Source of the DNA: Bacilli bacterium
GTDB lineage: Bacteria > Bacillota_I > Bacilli_A > RF39 > UBA660
Direction of reading: 5' to 3'
Length of the DNA stretch: 34,270 nucleotides
Assembly (NCBI GenBank): GCA_017459965.1
Contig: JAFUBW010000005.1
Span: 1 to 34,270, forward strand
The translations under genes were made by a program, and so were the position numbers. Of the stretch, positions 17,222 through 22,960 are shown piece after piece. The notes beneath the pieces were generated by a model. That model was given only the letters and a program-made list of their open reading frames with translations. It had not been told where the DNA came from and made no database searches. The first letter of the stretch is position 1. Every line of letters begins with the position of its first letter.

Positions 17222-18136
17222 ATGATTAAGATAAGAAAAAATTTACTTCCAGAAAGTTTATACGATTGGAAGTCTCCTTATGAGATGAAGCCTACAAGAA
17301 TAGTAGTACATAATACAGCAAATGATGCAAGTGCAGACGCAGAAATTAATTACATGATCCACGGTGATAGTGAAGTATCTTATCATTACGCAGTTGATGA
17401 TATAGAAGCAGTACAGGGATTACCCGAAAACAGAAACGGTTGGCATGCTGGAGATGGAAACGGGAAAGGAAACCGTGAAGGTATCGCAATAGAAATTTGT
17501 TATTCTAAATCAGGTGGAGAAAGATTTATAAAAGCAGAACAAAACGCAGTAGAATTAATAGTAGATATCCTTAAAAGATATGGATGGAGTATAGATAAAG
17601 TTACTAAACATCAAGACTATATGGATAAATACTGTCCTCATAGAACATTAGATATGGGATGGGATAGATTTATTAAAATGATAGAAAAACGTCTTAATGA
17701 ATCTAAAATACCTCAAAAAGATAATAATATAAATGTATTTGCACAAGGATATACAAAAGAGGACGGTTGGTTGCCTGAAGTAAAAAACAATAATGACTAT
17801 GTAGGATACAAAAACCATGCTTTAAGATATTTAGCAATGGGAACAGATATTGGGTACTTAAAATATAGAATAACTACAATAACAGGAAAAGTTTTACCGT
17901 GGGTAACACAATATAATATAAACGATTTAATTAATGGATGTGCCGGTAATGGTGAACCTATCGCAACAGTAGAAGTATATTTTTATACTCCAGATAGTAT
18001 TAGACCTTACAAAAAGGCTAAATATAAAGTTAATGATTATGATTGGCAATATGATAATGAAACAACTAACGGTCAAGATGGTTATGCAGGTATAAAAGGT
18101 GTAGTTGCTACTAAATTTGAAATTGTTATAGAATAA
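17222..18136 (+). CDS. Endolysin: N-acetylmuramoyl-L-alanine amidase
   Basis: The 304-aa lysin cuts the amide bond between muramic acid and the stem peptide. Its Amidase_2 domain (residues about 20-155) carries zinc ligands in VVHNTA (His about 30) and CPHRTLD (His about 140), with WHAGDGNGKGNREGIAIE between them. The C-terminal half contains GYTKEDGWLPEVKNNNDYVG and repeated G-x-Y/W elements and is probably the cell-wall-binding domain. SD AAGGAGG is ideal. It is the last gene of the late operon, before a bidirectional terminator. Confidence 0.92.
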   Translation: MIKIRKNLLPESLYDWKSPYEMKPTRIVVHNTANDASADAEINYMIHGDSEVSYHYAVDDIEAVQGLPENRNGWHAGDGNGKGNREGIAIEICYSKSGGERFIKAEQNAVELIVDILKRYGWSIDKVTKHQDYMDKYCPHRTLDMGWDRFIKMIEKRLNESKIPQKDNNINVFAQGYTKEDGWLPEVKNNNDYVGYKNHALRYLAMGTDIGYLKYRITTITGKVLPWVTQYNINDLINGCAGNGEPIATVEVYFYTPDSIRPYKKAKYKVNDYDWQYDNETTNGQDGYAGIKGVVATKFEIVIE

Positions 18137-18139
18137 AAA

Positions 18140-18165
18140 AACTAGCTTCGGCTAGTTCTTTTTTT
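18140..18165. terminator. Bidirectional terminator ending the late operon
   Basis: AACTAGC (18140-18146) / GCTAGTT (18151-18157) with a stable TTCG loop is followed by CTTTTTTT on the + strand and is preceded by an A run that acts as a T run on the - strand. It ends late transcription just after the endolysin and also the opposing - strand unit of the RHH gene, whose end overlaps it. Confidence 0.9.
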
Positions 18166-18337
18166 GTTGCTTTAAATTATTAATTGCGTTCCTTAAAAAC
18201 TGGGCTTTTGTTAGTCCATGTTCTTTAAGTAATAATTCCAATTCTTCTTTTTCTTCAATATTAAGATCTACATTAAATTGAGCTTTGTGTTTTTTTCTGT
18301 AGTCCATAATATATTTTGTTTGATCGAATTTTTCCAT
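18152..18337 (-). CDS. Small ribbon-helix-helix (Arc/CopG-like) protein
   Basis: A 61-aa basic protein. Residues about 20-58 (FNVDLNIEEKEELELLLKEHGLTKAQFLRNAINNLK) match the ribbon-helix-helix pattern: a short strand, helix A, the GLTKAQFLR turn, helix B. RHH proteins bind DNA as dimers and often act as antitoxins or copy-control repressors. It is read away from the 33-aa peptide gene, 53 bases downstream of it and apparently in the same transcript. No good Shine-Dalgarno is visible before ATG 18337, so expression may be low or coupled. Confidence 0.65.
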   Translation of the reverse strand: MEKFDQTKYIMDYRKKHKAQFNVDLNIEEKEELELLLKEHGLTKAQFLRNAINNLKQQKKN

Positions 18338-18343
18338 ACAAAT

Positions 18344-18372
18344 TTGACAATTTCATTGTAATATGATAATAT
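18344..18372 (+). promoter_or_regulatory. Sigma-A promoter of the antisense RNA
   Basis: TTGACA (18344-18349), 17-bp spacer and TAATAT (18367-18372) predict a + strand start near 18379. The promoter lies in the leader of the RHH gene and reads against the peptide transcript. AATAT-GATA-ATATT overlaps the -10 box and could be an operator. Confidence 0.75.
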
Positions 18373-18378
18373 TATTTA

Positions 18379-18454
18379 CAGGGGAGTGGCTTATTTACCA
18401 CTCTTGCCTGTGAAAGGAATGTCCAGTTCGAACTTTATTGATATTCCTTTTTTT
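18379..18454 (+). ncRNA. Putative antisense RNA to the 33-aa peptide mRNA
   Basis: The predicted RNA of about 76 nt has two stems. The first is ACAGG/CCTGT plus GAGTGG/CCACTC (18378-18411). The second is AAAGGAAT (18413-18420) / ATTCCTTT (18443-18450), with T run 18448-18454 as terminator and palindrome AGTTCGAACT inside. It is complementary to the last two thirds of the peptide gene and its 3' region. Strong promoter, short length, stable folding and convergent overlap match type I antitoxin RNAs such as RatA or SR4. Confidence 0.6.
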
Positions 18455-18492
18455 GTTATCTTAATTGTGATAACTTTCATTGAAATTGTCAT
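18391..18492 (-). CDS. 33-aa peptide, possible type I toxin or regulatory peptide
   Basis: The frame encodes 33 residues (MTISMKVITIKITKKG at the N terminus, ending KSGK). It is basic and lacks an obvious membrane span, unlike classical type I toxins. Support comes from context: a perfect promoter, GAGGTG five bases before ATG, a leader shared with another - strand gene, and a dedicated antisense RNA. The RHH gene lies downstream in the same direction. I do not recognise the peptide. It could be a toxin, a leader peptide or a signal. Confidence 0.5.
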   Translation of the reverse strand: MTISMKVITIKITKKGISIKFELDIPFTGKSGK

Positions 18493-18516
18493 TTCCTCAC
18501 CTCACTTTCTATATAT

Positions 18517-18545
18517 ATTATATCACATAACCTAGGTAATGTCAA
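18517..18545 (-). promoter_or_regulatory. Perfect-consensus promoter of the peptide-RHH unit
   Basis: On the - strand TTGACA (18545-18540), a 17-bp spacer and TATAAT (18522-18517) make an exact sigma-A consensus. The start near 18510 begins the leader AGAAAGTGAGGTG (18510-18498). The same -10 and leader stand before the 85-aa - strand gene at 22508-22765. It should be active in lysogens without phage factors. Confidence 0.85.
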
Positions 18546-18562
18546 TACTTTTTGAAAAAATA

Positions 18563-18581
18563 ATCTAATAAATATCTAATA
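18563..18581. repeat. Integrase arm-type repeat, left of attP
   Basis: A 19-bp sequence identical to 18735-18753, in the same orientation, lies on the other side of the attP core. It is itself a doublet of ATCTAATA spaced 11 bp apart. Such pairs flanking the core are typical arm-binding sites for the N-terminal domain of tyrosine integrases. Confidence 0.75.
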
Positions 18582-18676
18582 AAAAATTAAAAATGTATTA
18601 AAATGTGATATAATAACAATGCATGAATTGCAGAAAATAAAGGGGTAATTGAATGGCGAAAACATATTTTTTATTT

Positions 18677-18692
18677 CCCTCCAACTCCGCCA
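18677..18692 (+). other. attP: Predicted attP core, identical in form to a tRNA-Ser 3' end
   Basis: CCCTCCAACTCCGCCA reads as a T-stem 3' strand (CCCTC), a 7-nt acceptor strand (CAACTCC), discriminator G and an encoded CCA. Discriminator G with CCA is typical of bacterial tRNA-Ser. It lies between two identical arm-type repeats and next to the integrase gene. Integration would restore the tRNA gene, with phage terminator 18703-18730 directly behind it. The limits of the core need the host attB. Confidence 0.7.
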
Positions 18693-18702
18693 TATAGTAA
18701 TT

Positions 18703-18730
18703 AACCTAGGAAATTCCTAGGTTTTTATTT
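18703..18730 (+). terminator. Terminator directly after attP core
   Basis: AACCTAGG (18703-18710) pairs with CCTAGGTT (18716-18723), extendable to a 10-bp palindrome, followed by T-rich sequence. In the prophage it would lie 10 bases behind the restored tRNA-Ser gene and end that transcript, replacing the host terminator and shielding the convergent integrase gene. Confidence 0.8.
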
Positions 18731-18734
18731 TTTC

Positions 18735-18753
18735 ATCTAATAAATATCTAATA
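18735..18753. repeat. Integrase arm-type repeat, right of attP
   Basis: Identical 19-bp copy of 18563-18581 in direct orientation, 5 bases from the integrase stop codon. The two copies lie 43-96 bp on either side of the core, a spacing compatible with an intasome. Confidence 0.75.
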
Positions 18754-18758
18754 CTTTT

Positions 18759-19898
18759 TTATAAATTATCCAATAAATCAACTATTTCATCTTGAATAGT
18801 AGGGAATAAATGCATATAAGTTCGCTGCATGACTTCGACAGTATGTCCCATCCTATTTGACATCATTAAAAAGAATTTTGCAGTGTCTATTTTCATGTTT
18901 TTAGTCTTGCTAGTATTAATATACTCATTTATCAATAAACTAACGTGAGAATGTCTAAATTCGTGAATAGTGATAGGTTTTAACTCGGCTTTTTTAAAAT
19001 ATATATTTTTTTTACGAGCAATTGTTGTTTCGGGAAGAAATCTACTATTACCAAATACAAACCAATCTTCATTAAAATCAGTATATTTAGAAACTTCATT
19101 TTTATAATCAAATAATATTTTTCTCAATGAAGTACTCATTTTAATTTTTCTATTTTGACTATTCTTAGTATTAGTTATTTTATATAAATCAGAAGTTTTT
19201 ATTGAAAGAGTTTTATTTACGATTATTTGATTGTTTTCAAAGTCAATATCATTCCAAGTAAGAGCTTGAACTTCTCCTTTTCTCATCCCTGTAAAATATA
19301 AGAAAGTAAAAAATACATTAAACATTGAATCATCAACTACAGATATAAATTGTTTAAATTGTTCATAAGTTATATATCTTATTTTTTCAGAATCTTTTAT
19401 AACTTGATCATCAGTTTTTTCAAATCGTCCACATATTGCAACTGCATTTAAAGTTATTCCATAATTTTTCATAGCATAATCAAATATACATTTTAAAACA
19501 TTATAAATTTTATTCATACAACCAATAGAAAGTTTTTTATTTTCTATATAGTCCTTCCAATTCTTAATATCATTGATATTTATATCATCTATATACTTAG
19601 ATTTAAAAAAATCAAATATATGATTATCATAATCTTTCTTATATGAATAATAAGTTGATTCCTTTCTCTTGGTTTTAAGATTGTCAAAATAGTCATTAGA
19701 AACTAAAGTAAATTCTTTGTGTAAAGGATTATCTCGTTTCATTAGAAAAAGTCTTTCTGCTTCTTCAGCATCTTTTTTTGTTAAATAGAGTTGAGAGAAT
19801 TTTTGCTTCCTTTCACCATTACAATTCTTGTAGTATGTAATAAATTGCCATTTTCTCCCGTCTTTAGTCTGTTTATTTTTATCTACTTGTCTTACCAC
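18759..19898 (-). CDS. int: Tyrosine integrase
   Basis: The 379-aa enzyme integrates and, with a helper, excises the phage at attP. It has an N-terminal arm-binding part (KDGRKWQFITYYKN), a SAM-like core-binding domain (about 65-170) and a catalytic domain with Arg in TGMRKGE, HEFRH (about 312-316), MGH (about 351) and the nucleophile Tyr in RTYMHL (about 361). It starts with GTG, with AGGGGG ten bases before. It points toward attP, as usual. Confidence 0.93.
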   Translation of the reverse strand: MVRQVDKNKQTKDGRKWQFITYYKNCNGERKQKFSQLYLTKKDAEEAERLFLMKRDNPLHKEFTLVSNDYFDNLKTKRKESTYYSYKKDYDNHIFDFFKSKYIDDININDIKNWKDYIENKKLSIGCMNKIYNVLKCIFDYAMKNYGITLNAVAICGRFEKTDDQVIKDSEKIRYITYEQFKQFISVVDDSMFNVFFTFLYFTGMRKGEVQALTWNDIDFENNQIIVNKTLSIKTSDLYKITNTKNSQNRKIKMSTSLRKILFDYKNEVSKYTDFNEDWFVFGNSRFLPETTIARKKNIYFKKAELKPITIHEFRHSHVSLLINEYINTSKTKNMKIDTAKFFLMMSNRMGHTVEVMQRTYMHLFPTIQDEIVDLLDNL

Positions 19899-19915
19899 TT
19901 TTTTATTCCCCCTTA

Positions 19916-19944
19916 TTGATTTAAATATTTAAATTTGTTATAAT
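19916..19944 (+). promoter_or_regulatory. Promoter of a possible small RNA behind the integrase start
   Basis: TTGATT (19916-19921), 17-bp spacer and TATAAT (19939-19944) on the + strand read away from the integrase gene toward the terminator at 20007-20036. Confidence 0.6.
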
Positions 19945-19950
19945 TAAAAC

Positions 19951-20036
19951 GTGCAAAAAAAGAATTTCAATGATTGGCGTCATGAATTAAAATTTTGCAT
20001 ACTTTAACTTCTACCTGGCAGGGTAGGAGTTTTTTT
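19951..20036 (+). ncRNA. Putative small RNA between int and the TM2 gene
   Basis: The predicted 86-nt RNA begins GTGCAAAA (19951-19958), which pairs with TTTTGCAT (19993-20000), and encloses ATGA/TCAT. It ends in a good terminator: ACTTCTACC (20007-20015) / GGTAGGAGT (20022-20030), loop TGGCAG and seven T. No frame with a Shine-Dalgarno is seen. The RNA is antisense only to the last two bases of the flanking gene, so a trans-acting role is more likely if it is real. Confidence 0.45.
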
Positions 20037-20739
20037 ATTTATCATATAATTTTAAAATAACATTTATTCCATAGTAATCTTCTCCAGTTACTATAACATC
20101 TTTTTCTTTTTCATCATCATATACAACATCTTTATATTTACCCCCAGTAAGCCAAACATCTTTTTTTACTTTATATTCAGGATGATTTTTATATATTTGC
20201 AAGAAATCAATTACATTATCTATTTCTTTTTTAGGCACATATCCAATCATATATTCATCGATATCATCAAAATCACTTATATATACTTCAATAGCATCTT
20301 TTCCTTCAAATTTCGATGGTTTAAGCCTGATAGTAGGCATATTAACATATTCAAATTCGTGAACTTTACAATTTTCGTCAATTATTTCCTTATTTGTAAG
20401 CCCATTATATGTGTAACTAATATCTCCATTAGTTAGAGCCTCATGAAGAATTTTATTAATTATATTTTGTCTATTATCAAATGTAACACCTGCAACATTA
20501 AAATCAATCTTTTTAATAAAGTTGTCTTCTTTTTTTAAATTGTCGATAGTAGAATTATTTGAATTTTTAATCTGAATCTTCTTAGTATGATTATAAATGA
20601 TTATTATATCTACTAACCATCCTATCCCAAATAAACCGAAAGTAAATAAATATAATAAGCCTTTTTTCCAATTTCTTTTTACAAAACAATGAATTCCACA
20701 CCATCCACCAAAAAGACATATAATAAAATCATTACTCAT
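20035..20739 (-). CDS. TM2-domain membrane protein with HIRAN-like C-terminal part
   Basis: The 234-aa protein starts at ATG 20739, with GGAGG six bases upstream. Residues about 1-55 form a TM2 unit: FIICLFGGWCGIHCF, RNWKKGLLYLFTFGLFGIGW and a second span LVDIIIIY. After a polar linker, residues about 80-175 (DFNVAGVTFDNRQNIINKIL, NMPTIRLKPSKFEGKDA, EYMIGYVPKKE) resemble HIRAN domains. HIRAN domains bind damaged DNA or 3' ends. It lies between integrase and the ImmA-like gene, the place of lysogenic conversion genes. Function unknown. Confidence 0.7.
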   Translation of the reverse strand: MSNDFIICLFGGWCGIHCFVKRNWKKGLLYLFTFGLFGIGWLVDIIIIYNHTKKIQIKNSNNSTIDNLKKEDNFIKKIDFNVAGVTFDNRQNIINKILHEALTNGDISYTYNGLTNKEIIDENCKVHEFEYVNMPTIRLKPSKFEGKDAIEVYISDFDDIDEYMIGYVPKKEIDNVIDFLQIYKNHPEYKVKKDVWLTGGKYKDVVYDDEKEKDVIVTGEDYYGINVILKLYDK

Positions 20740-20791
20740 AGCACACCTCCAATCTAACATCTATATTAAAAATACCTGTACTAGCATATTT

Positions 20792-21112
20792 TTAATCATT
20801 TTCTGACATTTTTAATAATAATTTTAAATAAGCATCTGCCTCATCCTCATACTTTTGTATCTGAAAGGCAAATAAATCTTTATCTATTTGATCTAATTGG
20901 TGTAATTCGATATGAGCTAATTCATGTAGAATTGTTTGTTTAATTTTTTTATATGGTAATTTATTATTTATAAAAATATTATAAATATTCTTATAACGAA
21001 AAACGAATCCATTTATTCCATTTGATAAATTTATATATGTAATATTTGCGTTGTAATAGTTTAATAAATCATTAAAAGATATTTCACCATTTAGCATATT
21101 ATATATATTCAT
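20792..21112 (-). CDS. ImmA/IrrE-type metalloprotease
   Basis: The 106-aa protein has HELAH (HExxH zinc motif) near residues 68-72 and a downstream acidic helix with YEDEADAY giving the third ligand, the ImmA/IrrE pattern. Such proteases cleave the adjacent XRE repressor and start induction (ICEBs1 ImmA). It lies 41 bases downstream of the repressor in the same direction. It is short for the family, with little N-terminal extension. Confidence 0.85.
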   Translation of the reverse strand: MNIYNMLNGEISFNDLLNYYNANITYINLSNGINGFVFRYKNIYNIFINNKLPYKKIKQTILHELAHIELHQLDQIDKDLFAFQIQKYEDEADAYLKLLLKMSEND

Positions 21113-21153
21113 ACTTAAATTCCTTTCATTAAGTACCTATACAAGCATACCTA

Positions 21154-21504
21154 TTAGTCTTTATCTAATTCTTTGTCTATTTCTTTTTTTCTTTTTTCAA
21201 TTATAAATTTTATGTATTCTTTATCATCGTCAGTTAATATATCTTTATGCTTATCGAATAATAATTCTAGCTCATCGAAATGAGTATTATTACCGATTGT
21301 TAAATCTTTTCCGACAAGATCAGCAATTGATATATTAAACATATCAGCAACTTGAATAGCATTTTCAACAGTCGCATCCATATCATTATTTTCCCATCTA
21401 GATATAGTAGAACGATCTAATTTTAATTTGTCAGCCATTTCTTGCTGTGATATACCTTTCTGTTGCCGTATGAATTTTAAATTTTTATTAAAAAACCTAG
21501 CCAT
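21154..21504 (-). CDS. CI-like XRE repressor
   Basis: The 116-aa protein has an XRE helix-turn-helix in residues about 6-60 (LKFIRQQKGISQQEMADKL, DRSTISRWEN) and a charged helical C terminus. It lacks a peptidase domain, so inactivation would depend on the ImmA-like neighbour rather than RecA-driven self-cleavage. ATG 21504 is preferred over TTG 21507 because GGAGGGG lies six bases upstream. It is divergent from the Cro-like gene. Confidence 0.9.
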   Translation of the reverse strand: MARFFNKNLKFIRQQKGISQQEMADKLKLDRSTISRWENNDMDATVENAIQVADMFNISIADLVGKDLTIGNNTHFDELELLFDKHKDILTDDDKEYIKFIIEKRKKEIDKELDKD

Positions 21505-21538
21505 CAAATCCCCTCCACAATATTATTTTAACATATAT

Positions 21539-21612
21539 TTGTGAAAAAACAACAAAAAATGTGAAAAAAATCACATTTTAGTATTGACAAGTGATTATAA
21601 TCACGGTATAAT
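21539..21612. promoter_or_regulatory. Genetic switch: operators and divergent promoters
   Basis: The early promoter on the + strand is an exact consensus: TTGACA (21584-21589), 17 bp, TATAAT (21607-21612). Its spacer contains the perfect palindrome GTGATTATAATCAC (21591-21604). A second site, GTGAAAAAAATCAC (21561-21574), shares GTGA-N6-TCAC, and GTGAAAAAAC (21541) is a possible half site. On the - strand TTGTTT-16-TAAAAT can serve the repressor gene. Repressor bound in the spacer would block early transcription. Confidence 0.8.
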
Positions 21613-21634
21613 GTGTTTAGATAGGAGGGATAAG

Positions 21635-21871
21635 ATGTTTATAAGTGGTACATTAATTGGTGAAGAATTAAAATCATTAAGAGTAAAGAAAAACTTATCG
21701 CTTGAACAGGTAAGCCATGAATTATCAATACATTTCAATACTTTATCCAAGTATGAAAAAGACGCTTCAGATATGAAATTAGGAATGTTAGAAAAAATTT
21801 TAAATTTTTATCAAGTAGATGAACTTATTTTTTTTAAAATAATTCGTGAGTTTAATCACACAAATAAATAA
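21635..21871 (+). CDS. Cro-like XRE regulator
   Basis: A 78-aa helix-turn-helix protein (GEELKSLRVKKNLSLEQVSHEL, then LSKYEKD) and the first gene of the early operon. ATG 21635 follows AGGAGGG by six bases; a longer frame upstream would run through the promoter and is rejected. It probably binds the same GTGA-N6-TCAC sites and favours the lytic state. Confidence 0.8.
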   Translation: MFISGTLIGEELKSLRVKKNLSLEQVSHELSIHFNTLSKYEKDASDMKLGMLEKILNFYQVDELIFFKIIREFNHTNK

Positions 21872-21899
21872 AAAGCCAATCATTGAAAGGGGAGTTTGA

Positions 21900-22103
21900 A
21901 TGAAAACAACAAAAGAAATTTTAGAACAACAATATATTACAGCTTTAGATATGCAACAGATAATACCATCATTAAGTTATCCTAGAGCTTTAAAATATAT
22001 TGATGAATTAAGAATTGAAATGAAAAATAAAGGCTACTTTGTTCCAGAAGGAAAAACAAAAGTAGCACTAACAAAAATGTTTAAAAAGAAATTTGGAATA
22101 TAA
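21900..22103 (+). CDS. Small DNA-binding-like protein, possible excisionase
   Basis: A 67-aa basic protein. The segment ITALDMQQIIPSLSYPRALKYIDELR looks like a winged-helix or MerR-like helix-turn-helix, followed by GYFVPEGKTKVA as a possible wing. Size and place after the Cro-like gene suit an excisionase or early regulator. I do not recognise a specific family. SD is GGGGAG. Confidence 0.5.
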   Translation: MKTTKEILEQQYITALDMQQIIPSLSYPRALKYIDELRIEMKNKGYFVPEGKTKVALTKMFKKKFGI

Positions 22104-22119
22104 GAGGGAGAAGATAAGT

Positions 22120-22362
22120 ATGCAAAAGAAAACAAGTTTACAAGAATTAATTAAAGAAAATCATATTAAATCAAATCAAGAATATGTAAGACGATATGAA
22201 AAAGCACAAAAAAAAGACACAATTTTAGGATATTTTGTAACAGCATTTATTATAACAATTGCATGTGTATGTATATCTTTATATGCTAAGCAAAGTAAAG
22301 AATTTATACAAACATGTACAGGTAAAGGTTATTCAGTAAATTACTGTATGAACCATATGTAG
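22120..22362 (+). CDS. Small single-pass membrane protein
   Basis: An 80-aa protein with a basic N-terminal half, one membrane span (ILGYFVTAFIITIACVCISL, about residues 35-55) and an outside-type tail with two cysteines (TCTGKGYSVNYC). ATG 22120 is chosen because GAGGGAG lies about 9 bases before it. Early expression suggests a role in host takeover or exclusion, but nothing shows it directly. Confidence 0.55.
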   Translation: MQKKTSLQELIKENHIKSNQEYVRRYEKAQKKDTILGYFVTAFIITIACVCISLYAKQSKEFIQTCTGKGYSVNYCMNHM

Positions 22363-22371
22363 GAGGTTAAA

Positions 22372-22584
22372 ATGGAAAATATTGAAAACACAGGAAATGC
22401 AAAGTGTGAATTAGATATATTAAAAGCAATAGAAAGTATGTCAAAAGAAAAACAAGAAAAATTTATAGATTGGATTATAAAAAAATTAAATGAAAAAGAA
22501 GTAACAATTACTCCTTTGAAGCTGGTAGGTCAAGATATTGCAAAAGCCATTGATGATATTCGTGTATCTGATTCATTGTTATAA
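22372..22584 (+). CDS. Hypothetical early protein (70 aa)
   Basis: The 70-aa helical protein (ESMSKEKQEKFIDWIIKKLNEKE) starts after an ideal AGGAGGT. I do not recognise the family. Its last 77 bases overlap the 3' end of the convergent 85-aa gene, so the two transcripts can pair. Confidence 0.55.
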   Translation: MENIENTGNAKCELDILKAIESMSKEKQEKFIDWIIKKLNEKEVTITPLKLVGQDIAKAIDDIRVSDSLL

Positions 22585-22765
22585 CACTTGAATATTCTAA
22601 AATTTTAGAAATTGTGGTTCCAATTAAATTAGCTAAAAGTTCTTTATTAACTGGACCATTAAATTCAGGTTGTTCTGTAAGTTTACGAAATTCATCTGTT
22701 ATCTTAGGAAATAATTCTTCGTTAAGTTTACTAACGCAATCTTTTTCAAACTCATCAAAATTCAT
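22508..22765 (-). CDS. 85-aa protein expressed against the early operon
   Basis: The frame starts at ATG 22765, with GAGGTG nine bases upstream. The product is helical and acidic (MNFDEFEKDCVSKLNEELFPKI), with no recognised family. It is the only - strand gene inside the early operon. Its promoter (TATAAT 22799-22794) and 13-base leader are the same as those of the 33-aa peptide unit, which argues that it is real and expressed in lysogens. Candidate for exclusion or immunity function. Confidence 0.55.
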   Translation of the reverse strand: MNFDEFEKDCVSKLNEELFPKITDEFRKLTEQPEFNGPVNKELLANLIGTTISKILEYSSVITMNQIHEYHQWLLQYLDLPASKE

Positions 22766-22774
22766 TAAATCAAA

Positions 22775-22804
22775 CACCTCACTTTCTGAGGTAATTATAT
22801 CACA
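22775..22804 (-). promoter_or_regulatory. Promoter and leader shared with the 33-aa peptide unit
   Basis: On the - strand TGTGATATAAT (box 22799-22794, extended -10) is followed after six bases by AGAAAGTGAGGTG (22787-22775). The unit at 18498-18526 has the same blocks with the same spacing. The -35 is weak (TTCATA). Confidence 0.7.
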
Positions 22805-22817
22805 AAGGGAGATATTT

Positions 22818-22901
22818 ATGAAAATCGAGTATAAAAAAATTCGTGCTGTACTAATTTGGGGGTGCAACACGAACTTACAACTTGTGCAATTGATTAAATA
22901 A
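22818..22901 (+). CDS. 27-aa peptide divergent from the 85-aa gene
   Basis: A short frame (MKIEYKKIRAVLIWGCN...) with AAAGGGAG eight bases before ATG 22818. It lies within the promoter region of the 85-aa gene on the opposite strand. Basic N terminus and hydrophobic C terminus. Coding status rests on the Shine-Dalgarno only. Confidence 0.35.
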   Translation: MKIEYKKIRAVLIWGCNTNLQLVQLIK

Positions 22902-22960
22902 ATTAATCTCTTAGATTATAACACAAAAAACAACAATAGTCAAATTAGAAAGGGGAAAGT

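Larger units (their letters stand above)
18609..18735 (+). ncRNA. Putative short transcript across attP, with a 14-codon frame
   Basis: An extended -10 (TGTGATATAAT, box 18609-18614) without a clear -35 is followed by a possible RNA from about 18621 to the terminator at 18703-18730. It contains AAAGGGG and a frame at 18653-18697 encoding 14 residues (MAKTYFLF...). The frame spans the attP core, so integration would cut it. It may be a real transcript that reports the excised state, or only a promoter reading out of the prophage end. Confidence 0.35.

Noticed and set aside
18419-18535. A + strand frame encoding about 38 very hydrophobic residues, looking like a membrane toxin
   Set aside because: It is the reverse of the 33-aa peptide region; T-rich strands always give Phe/Ile/Val-rich frames. 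It has no SD at proper distance and runs through the terminator of its own RNA.
22614-22817. Upstream part of a 95-codon + strand frame
   Set aside because: Low-complexity serine-rich shadow of the 85-aa minus-strand gene; only the end after ATG 22818 has its own SD.
22766-22870. N-terminal extension of the 85-aa minus-strand gene to 22870
   Set aside because: It would run through its own promoter and leader; ATG 22765 has a good SD.
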